From contig OX392538.1 in assembly GCA_947623455.1 (NCBI GenBank), forward strand, positions 30,255,001 to 30,319,000: DNA of 64,000 nucleotides. Direction: 5' to 3'. Shown piece after piece: positions 47,336-60,090 of the stretch. Within the stretch, counting starts at the first letter, position 1; each line of letters opens with the position of its first letter. This DNA comes from Mimachlamys varia (Eukaryota > Mollusca > Bivalvia > Pectinida > Pectinidae). The notes under the pieces are model-generated. The model was not told the DNA's origin. It did not search any database and saw nothing but the letters and a program-made list of their open reading frames with translations. Position numbers and translations under genes: made by a program.

Positions 47336-50300
47336 TCATGATGTTGACACTTTCCTTTTTTTATCACTGATGTAGTAACTTTTATAGATTACGAAACCTA
47401 TGATTGTCATGAGGTAGTTTATGTCATAGTACTTTTTATGTTGGATTTTATATCCGATTACAAAGTTTTTCAGTTGGAACATGTCTTTCTTGTATCCAAG
47501 TTTCTCAAAAAGCTTGTTGATTTTTTGCTTAAATTGAATTAATGCAGTGCATTTGACAAAGAAATGAGTATAATCCTCAGTTGTTTTGCAGATATTGCAT
47601 AGGGGGTTGTTTTCAATTTTCCATTGATGTAGTATCTGTTTTGTAGTCAATATTTTGTTGAGTAATTTCCATCGGTATTGTTTAAGTTGATTGATTTTTA
47701 GATAATTAAAGATGAAGTCTGTGGTGCATTTAAACTGATATTCGTTAATGTTTTCTTTGAAAATATTATGCCAGTAGAGAAATGATATTGGTTTTTCTGA
47801 GGTTGCGTTTACAAGGAAAGTGAAGGTGTCTTTGTTGCTTAATGTTTCTATTGGCTTTTTGTTTAGTATGAGATTCTTGTTTGGTCCTTTGTTAATTGTC
47901 ATATTTTCTATGATTATCTTTTCTGCTTTTATTTTCATCATCCATATTTTAGGAATCGATTTTTTTATCATTATGAATTGTGCTATCCAGTTCTGTCTAT
48001 TTTTTAATTTTTCAAATACATATTATGCATCAATTTCATTCTGGTGATTAAGTAAATCTTTTACTGTTATGATATTGGATTCTATCCAGTTTTTAAAGCA
48101 TAGTGTGTTGTTACCTAATTTGATATGTTTATTTCCCCATATTATTTGAGATAGGATACTGCTTGCAGATATTGGTTTTGAGTCGGTTCTTTGGGGATTA
48201 CAGGTTATCCATGCATTGATCATATCATAGTAAAAGGGAGATAACTCCCTGCTTTTCTCTAGGGATTTTAATTTATCAATATTGAAATGACAGATAAAGA
48301 GATTCGGTCCAAAATTATCAAGCTGATGTTTTGGGATTATTTTCCATAAGCCGTCTTCCTTGTTACACAACTTCTTTATCCACCCTACTCGTACTGAATT
48401 AATATAAGAATTTAAATCTATCAATCTCATTTCTCCATCTTGATAGTCTCTTATCATGGTTTTTCGTTTTATTTTTTCCCTTTTACCTTCCCATATGTAT
48501 TCATAGAAAATTTTTTCAATCTCTGATATGTCTTTTTTTGTAGTGTGTAAAACAGAAGCTATGTATGTTATTTCTGGAAGCAAGAGTGCTTTTACTATTT
48601 GAATCCTTCCCAGAATTGTTAGATTTCTACTTTGCCAAGCTTTGATAGTTTTCTTTATTTTTTCTATTTTTCTGTCCAATTTTTTGTTAGCTCTTCTATC
48701 TTGTTTCCAAAGTATATACCTAATGCCTTAATTGATGTTTCGCTCCATGAAATATTTTCATAATTGTCTTCTATCATTTGTTTGTTTCCTATCCTAAGAC
48801 CTTTAGATTTTTCTCTATTTAGAATTAATCTAGAATATGATCCAAAAATTTCATTTAAATTAAGTGCTTTTTTTATTTCAAGCTTTGATTTAAGAAAAAG
48901 TGTGGTATCATCAGCTAATTGAGATATTTTGAATGCTCGCTTTTGTGATTTATTTATTATAATGCCATTTATGTTTACGTCATTTCTGATGTTATTTGCC
49001 ATTACTTCAGCTGCAATTACAAATAGTAATGCAGATATCGGGAAGCCTTGCCTAATTCCACGGGATATTGAGACAGGTTTAGATATGAAACCATTATTAC
49101 AAATCAAACATGTTATGTCTTTATATAGTAGTTTAATCCACTTTAGAAAGGAGTTGTTAAAGCCTATTTTGCTCATTGTGATGTAGATAAAATCCCATTC
49201 AATGGTATCAAAGGCTTCAGCAGAATCTAAAAAAAGTATTGCACCGTTCATTTCAAATTTATCAGCATTTTCAATGATATCCTGTAGGAGTCTTACATTG
49301 TACCCAATATATCTGCCTTTTATGAAACCATTTTGATCAGCGTTAATAATTTTTGGTAAGACTGATTTTAATCTTTCGGCTAAACAGTGAGCCAAGATTT
49401 TGTAGTCCACATTGAGGAGAGTAATAGGACGCAAATTATTTAAATCGTGTGGATCATTTTGTTTGTATATTAATGATATTTTACCTTTTCTTTGAGAAGA
49501 CGCTAAGGTGCCAGTGTTATAGCACTCATTTAGTACACTAAGTATTAGATCTTTTATTTCATTCCAAAATTCTCTGTAGAATTCTACATTTAGTCCATCA
49601 AAACCAGGAGACTTGTTAAGTTTCATTTTGGAAATTGCATTTGAACATTTATCTTCTGTAAGTATTCCCTCACACATATTACTCTCTTCATCTGTTAAGG
49701 TTTCTTCAAAGTGTGTATTTTGTATGTAATTCTCCATCTCAGCCTTGTCTATGTTTCTTGAGGTATATAGTTTTTGATAGAATTGATGTAGCCTTTTCAG
49801 TACTTGTGGTTGAGTATTTGCCATATTTCCACTTTCAGTTTTGATTTTAATCATTGTCTTTTGTGTTTGTCTCCTCTTTTCAAGTGTAAGAAAATACTTT
49901 GTATTTTTTTCCCCTTCCTCTATCCACTTAATTCTAGATCTGATCTGTGCTCCTATGGCTTTTTTTTAATAGTATGCTTCTAATTTATCTTCAATATCTT
50001 TTATTTTCTCTAGGTCTTCTCCATTATTTTGCAATGTTGTTAGTTGTATTTCTAGTTCCTTAATTTCATCTTTATACTGTTTAGCTTTGGTTTTACTGTA
50101 GATAATACTTTTTCTTTTATCTCTACTTTACACATATCCCATATCATCTTAACATTTGTTTTATTTTCTTTTCATTCATTTTTGTACTTTTTTATTATTG
50201 CCTTTACCAAATGTATATACTCTTGATCTTTTAATAAGCTATTGTTTAATTTCCAGTACCCTGTACCCCTTTTAATAGGTTGAATGTTTATAAATAATGA

Positions 50301-51004
50301 TACTGCTTGGTGGTCTGTACTTTTTATGATAGCTGGTCTTATATCTGTTTTTATGATTTTTGGTATTATTTCTTTTGATATGAGAAAGAAGTCGATTCGA
50401 CTTGCTTCAGTTGTGGAGTTCTTTCTTCGCCATGTATATTGTTTTTTGTTTGGATTTACTAGCCGCCAAATATCTTTAAGATTATTTTCTTTTTTAGCAT
50501 TTTAAGATTGTGTACAGGTTCTCGAATTTTATTACCTGATTTTCTGTCTATTTTAGTTTGTATTTCATTCCAGTCGCCTCCAATTATTATGAAACCTTGG
50601 CCAAATTCTTCAATATTTTTTCTAACTTTATTGAAAAAAATATTTCTAGCTTGTCTATCATTAGAGGCATATATGTTTGCTATGGTATATATATGTTCAT
50701 TTATTTTAATGTTAATCATCACAAATCTGCCATCATTGTCATTTATTGAGTTAATGAGCTGATAACTTGTATTATTTTTTATAAATATTGCTACTCCTCT
50801 ACTGTTACTTTTTCCAAAGCTGTGAAAGGAATCTCCTTGCCATTCTGATTTTAGATTTTTTTTTATTTTCTCTGTGAAATGTGTTTCCTGTATTAATACT
50901 ATATTTGTTTTTTGTTGGTTGCACCATTCATAGAATCTATATCGTTTTTGCTTGTCTCCTAACCCTTGTGTATTAAGGGTAGAGTAGTGGATTGTGTGTG
51001 ACAT
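47336..51004 (-). pseudogene. LINE ORF2: APE endonuclease, reverse transcriptase, C-terminal zinc motif
   Basis: The endonuclease (51004-50459) has LNTQGLGD, VLIQETHF (catalytic Glu), IANIYASN and IIGGDWNE. After a frameshift at about 50459, DIWRLVNP, RIDFFLIS and STDHQAV (Asp-His) follow. The reverse transcriptase (49854-48664) has NKSPGFDGLNVEFY, LRPITLLNVDYKI, ILFLDSAEAFD (first catalytic Asp), GIRQGFPIS and the LADDT motif. The downstream region continues in frames 48679-48023 and 47971-47336, with NRFK-like helices and a CNIC..H..C zinc motif. The order and motifs fit the Tx1/L1 clade. Several frameshifts make it inactive. Confidence 0.88.
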
Positions 51005-51038
51005 TTCTCAGATTTTAATAAAAATATTGAAAATTGTA

Positions 51039-52160
51039 TCAGTCTCTGAATTTTTTTACCTCTGATTGCTCGGCTGGGGATAGAGGACTGCGGACATTGG
51101 CACTAACCTCACTTGACTTTTTACCTCTTCCAGGTGTTGCCTTGACAAAGCCGTCCAAGGTGCTTTGTTTGTCCTGTGGTTTGTCGGTGCCAATATCCTC
51201 AGCTCTCTCATCCCCATCCTTACTTGTTTTGGATTTTTTGCTTTTCTTTTGTTTCTTAGGTTTCTTTGTATTTTTGGAGGGTGATTTCAGCTCAGGGAGA
51301 GGGATTTCGCTTTGGGTAGGACAGATTTCTTGGATGTCTTCCTTCTCTGTTTCCACCTGACTTTCCTCTCCATCTGAGCTGTCATCATGATCACTAGTAC
51401 TCTCATCTTCAGTTTCATTGATGAATGGGTGACAGTCTGCTTGGACATGTCCTGGCTGCAAACATTGTCTGCATACAGTTTCGGGTATGATGGCCAGTTT
51501 TTAGACAGTTTCCGCACTTCAGGTTATCATTTGGCTGACCTCTGTGCTTCACTATTGCCCGAAATATGCCCATTTCCATGACAACTGGCAATGGTGATGT
51601 GAGGTTTCTGACCTTTATTATTCTGTCCCCCGTTTCACATCTTGTGAGGAGGCCGTCTATTCTAAGCCTTTCTCTGTATATGCTGACCACATCACACGTT
51701 TTGTCTCTGTTTGATATGGCCCTCGTGATGGTTTCGTCGTTAACGGAGAGGGGGACATTTTTTACTCGAACTTGTGTCGAGTCGTCTAGATACCCACTCC
51801 CCGGATTAAATTTGTGGATCTTGATCATCCGTCCGCGCAGATTTATTCCATCTATGACAAGTTGATTTCTTTGTTCGTCTTGATCGATGTATATGCGCCA
51901 TATACCCTTCCCGCGTTGCAAACCACTGAGGATTTCCGGGGGGATTACTTGTACAATTGCCCGAAAGATCAGCCACTGGTCCTTCGAGGGTGTGTTTTTC
52001 CAAAAACATCCCTTTCTATTAGGAATACCGGTCTTGGAGTCTGTGGCGTTGGACTGACGACATTTGCATACGTCAGTTCATTTTTTTGTCGGACGCCATT
52101 ACCGATATTTGGCGCGCACGCTCCGTTTACTTTGTTGTTCAATTCCTGCATTTTTTCCAA
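51039..52160 (-). pseudogene. LINE ORF1: RRM-like and two CCHC zinc knuckles
   Basis: From a Met at 52160, MEKMQELNNKVNG and a low-complexity linker (TYANVVSPTPQTPRP) lead into a frame with IDQDEQRNQLVIDG and TQVRVKNVPLSVND, an RRM-like nucleic-acid-binding region. Two zinc knuckles of C-x2-C-x4-H-x4-C type follow (CGNCLKTGHHTRNC, then CLQPGHVQADC with a frame change). The acidic and Lys-rich tail includes KPKKQKKSKKSKTSK. At least two frame changes (about 51970 and 51455) break it. It lies directly upstream of ORF2. Confidence 0.75.
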
Positions 52161-52269
52161 GTTTTTCCCCGTAAATGTGTTATGATTGTATTCTCAGACA
52201 TTGAACGAAAGAGTTACCTCATAAAAAGATACCAATAAAGCTCAGCAACTGCTTAAATTAGAATCTTAC

Positions 52270-52605
52270 CTCGGAGCATCGAACTTTCCCTCCACCTTGG
52301 TTAAAGGGCAGATCACTCTTCCTGCGGTTCTATGAATGTTGATTATCAGACAAAAATTTCAGAAGACTATAGGCTATATATATGAGCAGACATTAAGTAC
52401 GGCATCAGGGGCAGCTATCAATACATATCTGTATGAATACATCATAGATTCCCAATCTGGCTATAATTTATTGATAATATATGACATAATATAAAATATA
52501 TAACCATATTGAGATTATAGACCATACTAACCACTTTGATACGGATTCCTTTTCCTGGTTCTCATTTTCTTTTTCATCTACAAAAACATCATTCATCTTT
52601 GACAT
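52270..52605 (-). CDS. Two exon candidates of an unidentified minus-strand gene
   Basis: A possible first exon, 52605-52532, starts MSKMNDVFVDEKENENQEKE. Exon 52329-52270 (60 bp) has a clean acceptor (CATAG) and donor (GTAAGA) and reads NRRKSDLPFNQGGGKVRCSE in one frame or TAGRVICPLTKVEGKFDAPR in another. The first exon has several possible donors (GTTAGT, GTATGG, GTGGTT), so the joint frame is unresolved. The protein is highly charged and not recognised. It could be the 5' end of the BRCT gene downstream on the same strand, with the LINE in a long intron, but no exon links them. Confidence 0.35.
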
Positions 52606-53065
52606 TTTTAAGAAGAAATCTTAATTAACATGCATTTTAAAAGCAACAGGCCTACTGAATATCAAGTGTTACATGCACAAAAATATCAATTTCCAATAGA
52701 CTCAACTGTAGTGGAAAAGGCATACTTTGGGTCTTAAAAGTTAACTGGCCGTTCAACAATGAACATTGCCCGTATTTCTTGCACATATACTTTCATCTAT
52801 TTTAAATTTCAGCAATCAACATTCCCATTTTTGAAGAATTCGAACCACCCATAAAACTGAACAAATATAATGACTGACAGGAAAAATCACAATTCATGTA
52901 GATGTACCTATGTTAATACACTTGTATTTATATCCAAGGTTGAATGAATATTCAGCAAAGTTAAGTATTGACTCGCCGTGGAAAAAACTACAGATCGTTT
53001 ACGGTAATATTTAACAAAGTCCAACCGTTTGAAATAACTGTAATTGAGCGAAGAACAAATATCCT

Positions 53066-56000
53066 CAAAGGGCCTGTTTCCAAAATGGCCCCTTCTCTGA
53101 TTCAAATTTCCTGTTGGTGGTGCATTGCCCTTGCCGTTGTGGTAACAAATCTATAAAGTATAAATATTTAGGTCACTTGGTTTGTTTTTTATGGCTCCTC
53201 AAAGTTGTACCTTTCAGAAGCTGGCTAAGTGTTGATAAAATGTGCATGTTATGTAAAATATTAATGAAAATCTAATCAAATGATAGTCACCGTAAAGAAT
53301 ACATTCATGGCATGATTGTGACAAAACATCGTGTTTCCATCGCGCCATTTGGCTGTTTTATGGAAGAAACAATCTCAATTTTAGAGAATACACTCTTTTA
53401 TGGACGTTGGATGCAAACCAATTTTATCCTATCAAACAGTACGTAATATGCTATTGATGAGAGGAAAAATCATCAAAATGTAAGTGGTGGAACATTTTCA
53501 AATCTTGGGTTGAATTAGCCTATGGTTGAATTGCCGATTTTCGACTTTCTTTTGATAATTAACAAAAACACGAGAGTATTTGATCGGTATGTTGAGAATA
53601 TGAACACAGATATGAAAAAAAGTGAGAGAAACACTTTTTCATGAAAAACAATCCACGATGGCTACTTCACAAGTCCCCGTTGTTGAAGATATTTGCTCAC
53701 AAATAGACAGAACAACAAACAAAACGTGTTCCTTATGATTTTGGTTGGTTTTTGCATTTACGGGAGTGTTCATAGCTACGGGCGATTGTATAGTACCTAT
53801 ATTTATAAGTTTGGTTAGTCACATGGTAACGGGGATCTTTCATATCGAGCCCCAAACATACTTTCGACATATGCACTATGTTGCCGCATGGAAAACTATT
53901 TCAAGTTTTGTCGGAATTTCTTTATCTGTGGTTGTAATGGTCAAGGGTTTTCCAGCGCCCTGTAATACCCAAGGTAGTACAAGATACTGGAGATGTGCGC
54001 ACACATTCCCATCGTTCTCTCTCCAACTGGGCACTTGCAGTAGTAGTCTTTTATTGGGGCCGCATCATCGGGTGAAACGGTGAACCGTATCCAAACGTTA
54101 TATTTCGTTTGGCTTTTGTATCGAGAATGTATTTGACATCGGAGAAGGTCTTGGGGAGTGCTGGTAAAGCCACACCTCATAGTCTCCATAATCACTTAAA
54201 TGTTCGGCGATGTAACCAGAAGCCAGAGATATCTAATACGTTCCACACGTAATGGTTCTCAAGTAATCGAGATCGAGACGGGGAAACAGTACGGAAGATG
54301 CATCCATCTTGACAAACTCGGACCTTGCCCGTCTAGATAGATCCGGATCTGTCTTGACTCTCTGAGCTAAACCATTCGATGTTGTCAAACGGTCCTTCAT
54401 ACGTTCAGCCATTAGCCTATCTTTGGCATCTCTCTCTGGAGATCTCTGGTAGATCGGTCCTCTAAAACCATTCAGACAGGCTGTGATGGTTCGAAGCAAA
54501 GCCTCGATGACATTGATAAAGCTGTTAGACACCAATTGCGTTCGGAAGAACGCCCAGTGTTTCATACGAACATGATAGGATTCCACAATCCACCTCGATT
54601 TGGTGATAGTTCTGTCAAGATTTGCTTGGACGTCAGAATGTTGACTTTGACCGGGTTTCAGGTATGACGGCATGCTAGCATTGAGGCCAGAGGCTTTGAG
54701 AACTGGTAGGACATCTCTTAAACCTCGGTCAACGACAACATTGTCATCTGGTTGTAGCCAAGTAACTAGCTTGTCCATGACTTTTTTTGTAATTGCAGCA
54801 TCATTTTCGCTGCCAGTGAATGGTCCTACTGTGTCCAGAATGTAGCCATCTGGTAAGGCGATGCTCATGAATTTGAGATAGTTTCTCTTCTTCTGGCTAC
54901 AGTAGGACATTCTCTGGAGCTTGTGGTTGGAGCTTTTCTGGATATAAATATAGGTGCCATCTAATATGGCAGTGGCTTTATCTCCAAAAAATGCTTCTGA
55001 AAAGACAGTATTGTGCCCGAGCAACTGTTCTCTTGTCAAGTGATCCGGACCTAGAAATTGTGGGACTATCGATGTGTCTAATGTCTGTACTATGGAGTGG
55101 AAAGTTTTGGACACACTTGACTTGGGAATTGCAAAAAGAGAAGAACACTGACTCCAGGAAATGGCGGTTTTCAGTTTTACCCAGACCAGTAGTAGAGCAT
55201 CGTGTGTAGTCTTGGTATATATACCAGATGAAAGATATGGGGAACAGTGCGAGTGGATTTCGAGGAACTGATCTTTGGACCAACCTGTCCAGGCCATGCA
55301 TGCCGAGTCATCAAGAGAAGAAAAGCCTATTGCAAACGCAGACTGGTTCTGTGAAAGGACGTGCGACACTTCTAGGAGATCATTAATAATTTTGATGGTA
55401 ACCGAGATTCCAAGGAACCTCTACCATCAAGGACAACCTCTGTAGACGGATCTAAGTCGCTACCAATAAGGTGAATGGAGCAGACGCGGGATGAGGTGGG
55501 ACACCGCAGGTTGTGTGAGTAGATCAGGTGATGTCTTGCACGTTTTGGTAAGACTGATGATTTTGTTCCATTTATTGCAAAGGTAACAAGACAGAGACAG
55601 CATTTTTTGTGTGAAGATGATCCATTCAAAAGATCATGAAGGGTCAGCAACAGTAGGATATGGGACGGGGAGTCGTCTTCTTCCTCTATTTCCTGGTTCT
55701 GCGTGGGTTCAGGTTCAGGCTGATTTTTGTTCCGAAGATACTTCATGGTAAATGAGTGCTTGTTCCTTTGCTGACATCAATCCTTGTTGCACCAGCGTAT
55801 CTAGGAGCCATTTATATTGTGGACTATTTACATTGCGTGCACTTCTGTTCTTATTGCCACTATGTTTCTTGAAGTATAGTTGACAGCCTTCTCCAACACA
55901 TTTACTCTCCATCTTGAAACAATAACGATTGGTTTATGAAGCATCGATAAAGTAACAAAATAGCAAGCCACCGATGATTGCTGTAAACAGCTAATATTTA

Positions 56001-57056
56001 GTAGTTTGGTACAATTATGCGAAAATGTGTGATAAATAACAAACAACTAATTACACAAAATATCAAGACAATATAATAAATCACATTCAATACCTTACTT
56101 AGAACAAAATAAAGTATTTTATATGGATAATCTATCTATTCGATGTGGCGTGTTCGGCAGGCACAAAGAAAGTGAGACAAGTCAGGGTCCCAACCCTGAC
56201 AGAGCCACAACGCTTTGGAGATGTGACAAAAAAACAAGGAAAGTGAGACAAGAATAGCTAGCGTCGAGTCAATGATTCCGTAAACGTATAGACAAAGACA
56301 AGAAGATACCGAAAAATGTACCAGGCCACACGATCAGAAAATTCAGAAGAGGACAACTTGACATAGAACAGTATTCATGTATCAGGGTGTCCTCATTGTA
56401 AATCTTTGTATCGATACTGTTTATTTAGTCGTTAGATATCATAAAACTGTCATGTAAATATCCGCTCTGATATTCAATATAAAATTTTGTATATAATAAG
56501 CTATATAATAGGGTTTCAGACAAGGTTGTTACTCATTTCCCCTTTTCTTTCAATTTACAACCACATTCAGGCGGCGATATGAGAACGTTCCACCACATGG
56601 AATTAGCTGATTTTTGGTACACATATGAAACAAGTACAGCTCTATCCGATTTTCTGATGGAAATTTGCATCCAAAACTAGAAAATGGGAGAAAATTGCAA
56701 TTTTATGGCATTTTTCTTAATAATTGTGTCTCTGCAAGTGCATTTTCATCCGATAAATTTTTTTTTTAATGTTTTATGAATAAACACGATGTTTTGCAAA
56801 TATTTATAAAAAAAAATTATACTATGTTGCAAATTACAATTTCGAGATAACCTTCTTTTATTTACGACCTTGTGTCTTTAATGCTCAAAATGACAACTTT
56901 ATAAAAATACATTTTCACTGAAATTATGAAATCTGGGTGTCGGAAAGGTGTAAAAGTATTCTTCGGAAAAGAAAAAAACTGTAGCTGAGCTAGATAAGAA
57001 GTTATACGGGGGCAGGCTCCTATGGAGAATTAACATTACTGGAAACAGGCCCTTTG
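53066..57056 (-). mobile_element. Harbinger-like (DDE_Tnp_4) DNA transposon, copy B, both termini present
   Basis: The element is bounded by CAAAGGGCCTGTTTCC (53066-53081) and its inverse GGAAACAGGCCCTTTG (57041-57056), 16-bp perfect terminal inverted repeats. Its length is 3991 bp. GGGCCTGTTT-type termini are common in PIF/Harbinger and related IS5-like groups, which agrees with the transposase. No convincing target duplication is seen (flanks ATCCT and TCGAA). It is inverted relative to copy A about 25 kb away. Confidence 0.85.
53941..55912 (-). pseudogene. DDE_Tnp_4 transposase of copy B, nearly intact core
   Basis: MESKCVGEGCQLYFKK opens at 55912. A frame change near 55740 joins MKYLRNKNQPEPEP and a Cys-rich segment (KCCLCLVTF, CPTSSRVC). 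A second frame change at about 55372-55395 joins the 378-aa catalytic ORF (55369-54233). In that ORF, an HTH-like segment lies at residues 70-95 and the likely catalytic Asp137 (ILDGTY), Asp214 (VVDRG) and Glu263 (SRWIVES) are all present. GPFTGSENDAAI lies between. A following ORF (54195-53941) has a SWIM-type CKCPVGERTMGMCAH finger. DDE_Tnp_4 with these motifs is established for Harbinger-related transposases; the SWIM addition is less usual. Confidence 0.82.
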
Positions 57057-57118
57057 TCGAAGATGATGAACCCAACTGCCTTCTTTGGTAAAATACTTGA
57101 TTCGGTCATGATTATACT

Positions 57119-57511
57119 CAATCTGATTAAAATACAGATCCTTGTTCTTACTCCGTTTTACAAGGATCTGACATAATCCCATAAGAGGTCACTGACGTCC
57201 AGATGACCTTTGTCGCCTCTTTACTTAACACTAAAATAATTTTCCAACGACCTGTCATCTTGCAGCAAGCCATTTCGTCACGTTATTCCGCACGAACTTT
57301 GTGGTGACGAAATGACTAAACGGAAAAATGTGTTTATGCAAGCTTTCTCGCCTCAAAATTTCACTGTCAAGATTCTGCCAGTAGTACTTTGATTGGCTAA
57401 TGCGAAAGGTCATCGGGACATGACCCTCTATTGGATTATCTCAGATCTTAACGCAGCAGAGAGAAGTTTACGGAACGGCGCGGAGATCAAGATATGACTT
57501 TAATCAGATTG
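57119..57511 (-). mobile_element. Long-inverted-repeat MITE, copy 3
   Basis: CAATCTGATTAAAATACAG to CTTTAATCAGATTG, 393 bp, in the opposite orientation to copies 1, 2 and 4. It is flanked by 9-bp near-identical repeats GATTATACT (57110-57118) and GATTAAACT (57512-57520). Confidence 0.88.
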
Positions 57512-57773
57512 GATTAAACTCTCAGCACCACTAAATTGTACCTCATTTAGGCGTTTTCAAACTCTGTCCGAGCAGATCAAAATACCGGAAGTACACAAAT
57601 AGCCTACGTAGAAGTTTTGCGGGAAAACTGTAAAGAGTGTGTGTCCCACATCAGCTTGGGAGACGCAGCGACACACCGTCGCAGTGAGGCACATCGCAAA
57701 AATGACACATGGCATAGACACTTGATTTTCTACGCAGAAACCGAGGTTTGCAATGTGAGGTAACAGAGAAAAG

Positions 57774-58153
57774 CAAAGTCATATCTTGATCTCCGCGCCG
57801 TTCCGTAAACTTCTCTCTGCTGCGTTAAGATCTGAGATAATACCATAGAGGGCCATGTCCCGATGACCTTTCGCATTAGCCAATCAAATTACTACTGGCA
57901 GAATCTTGACAGTGAAATTTTGAGGCGACAAAGCTTGCATAAACACATTTTTCCGTTTAGTCATTTCGTCACCACAAAGTTCGTGCGGAATAACGTGACG
58001 AAATGGCTTGCTGCAAGATGACAGGTCGTTGGAAAATTATTTTAGTGTTAAGTAAAGAGGCGACAAAGGTCATCTGGACGTGACCTCTTATGGGATTATG
58101 TCAGATCCTTGTAAAACGGAGTGAGAACAAGGATCTGTATTTTAATCAGATTG
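57774..58153 (+). mobile_element. Long-inverted-repeat MITE, copy 4
   Basis: 380 bp flanked by a perfect 10-bp repeat CAGAGAAAAG (57764-57773 and 58154-58163). The left terminus has lost about 9 bp (CAAAGTCATATC instead of CAATCTGATTAAAATCATATC). It lies 262 bp from copy 3 in inverted orientation. The two are very similar, for example CAAAGTTCGTGCGGAATAAC in copy 4. Confidence 0.88.
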
Positions 58154-58163
58154 CAGAGAAAAG

Positions 58164-60090
58164 TACCTCGCCTTTTTTATACCTCACTTTGTGACTGTGT
58201 AATCAGGCTTTGTACCTCGGAACGTAATATAAACAAACACACACGTTCTCAACACAAACACACATTGGAAACACCGGGAGGCCATCCTTACGTGACCTTA
58301 GCTGTTATTATGACATAAAAACAATCAACCAACCAACACACCTTCTGCTAAATGAAAATGCCTAAAAGCATTATATCGGGGTAAAAGATCCTTGGAAAAG
58401 CCCGACAAGGTTTGCAAAAATGACGTTGACTTATATTCTAGATCACAGGGGTCAAATCTATTAAATATTTAAACAATTACTCCTAAGTAACCAAAAAAAT
58501 AGACAAATGATATTTAGCTGAATGGTTTCTTGGATGAAGCCCGACAGAATTTACGAACAAAAATGACCTGGACCTACAGAATTTACGAACAAAAATGACC
58601 TGGACCTGTATTTAATGTCACAGGGGTCAAAAGTGTAACTTTAAACGACTCCTTTTTATTAACCAAAATGCCTTAAAACATGATGTTTGGTTGCAAGATT
58701 CCTTTGATGAAGACCACCGACAAACACAAATGAGCGTCACCAATATTAAAAGTCACAGGTTTCAAAATTTTAAATCCTTAAAATTAACTATGTATCAGTT
58801 CTAAAAATAATCGGATAAAAGTCTGTTTTGGCAAATGCGCTATAAGATATGAAAATGGAGAAAAAATTTTACCAACATCCTTTCAACAAAAAGCCTAGAA
58901 TCTTCATATGTGGAGAAAACACTTTCAGCCGTTTGCAAGTTCAAGCCTACGTGAATGTAATATAAGGATGTGGATGTTAATAAACAATACAGGCCATTTG
59001 GCCTCTTTGTAATTTAATTTTTGATTATTACCCTTAATGAACATAGTTGTCATTAGGCTTTTAAACGCAAATGATCTTGATATTTCTTTGTTAATTCAAT
59101 GCAATAATCACCAAGTCAAAATCATTTATAATACGGTCATATCTATATCAATTTAGACCAAGGATATGTTCTTGGAAAAAAATTCTTAATTGATATATTT
59201 AATTTTATTAGATGGAAGGAAGACACATATGTCCAAATGAGACGAAAGATGATTGTGTCAATTTCTGTTTTTAAAATACTATAAAATGTTTGCCAGACAT
59301 TACGTAAATAATGCTACTGGGAGTTTTGTATAAAGCAAACGATATGAATAAATCTTTACTAATTATTACAAAAAAGCCCTCTCAATTTTAAAAGATTGAA
59401 GGGAAATTGTCTGTTAAAAAGAAAACATGTAACATTTAATATGCTAGAGATATCGTATAGATGTGCTACTAGAGGATAACATTACTTTGCATATGCAAAC
59501 GATCTGAATAAAACAAACTTATTATGTAACAACTGTTCTTTATCATGGGACCATCTGGCATTTATTTTAATCAGCAAATATAAATATCTTCTTTTGTTGA
59601 AAATAAAGGTATTTATTTACTGGCTTTTAACTTGGAAACCTATTCAACTTGGGTCTATATTCCTATGAACGTGAGTATAAAAAATGTAGAAATTGCAGTA
59701 AAATTGAACAAAACCATTTAAAAAAAGTAGAAAAAACCATTTTCACAATTGAGAAATCATATTTGTTTCTTGGTTATGCGTTAAATGAGAACAATACTAT
59801 TTTAATTAATTAAACATTTTTATAATTACTGCAACCGATTCTACCCTGTCCAAACAGCATGCAGTTTAAGGAATGGATGCTCATTTTTCAAAACGATTTC
59901 GTTAAGGGACTAAAGACGTCTGAAAATTGTTTATCCGCAATCTTTTAACATGTGTTTATACTATAACGAGTGAGATTTTATTTAAACTTCAAATTAAAAA
60001 ACTGAAGTCGATGCACCTTATACAATAGAAGACCGTGATTCCAATTATAAAGTATTTCATTGTAGAAGAAATAGATTATATATAAAAGCA
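58164..60090. other. Upstream region of gene C: repeat relics, no gene
   Basis: 58230-58340 carries a SINE/LINE tail relic (GGCCATCCTTACGTGACC..AATCAACCAACCAACA). 58400-58960 has decayed inverted TGACC/GGTCA-type units (AAAAATGACCTGGACCTAC, a 29-bp stretch duplicated at about 58550-58605). From 58981 to 60090 the sequence is AT-rich and I see nothing. TATATATAAAAG at 60076-60087 sits just before the gene C start codon, too close to act as its TATA box. Confidence 0.4.

Larger units (their letters stand above)
47168..52200 (-). mobile_element. Tx1/L1-like LINE, nearly full length, inactivated
   Basis: ORF1 (about 52160-51039) and ORF2 (51004-47336) lie in LINE order on the minus strand with a short gap. 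A run of about ten A on the minus strand at 47170-47180 may be the 3' tail. Both ORFs carry frameshifts. I could not find a target duplication, so the ends are approximate. The 5' end lies before the exon at 52270-52329. Confidence 0.85.
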
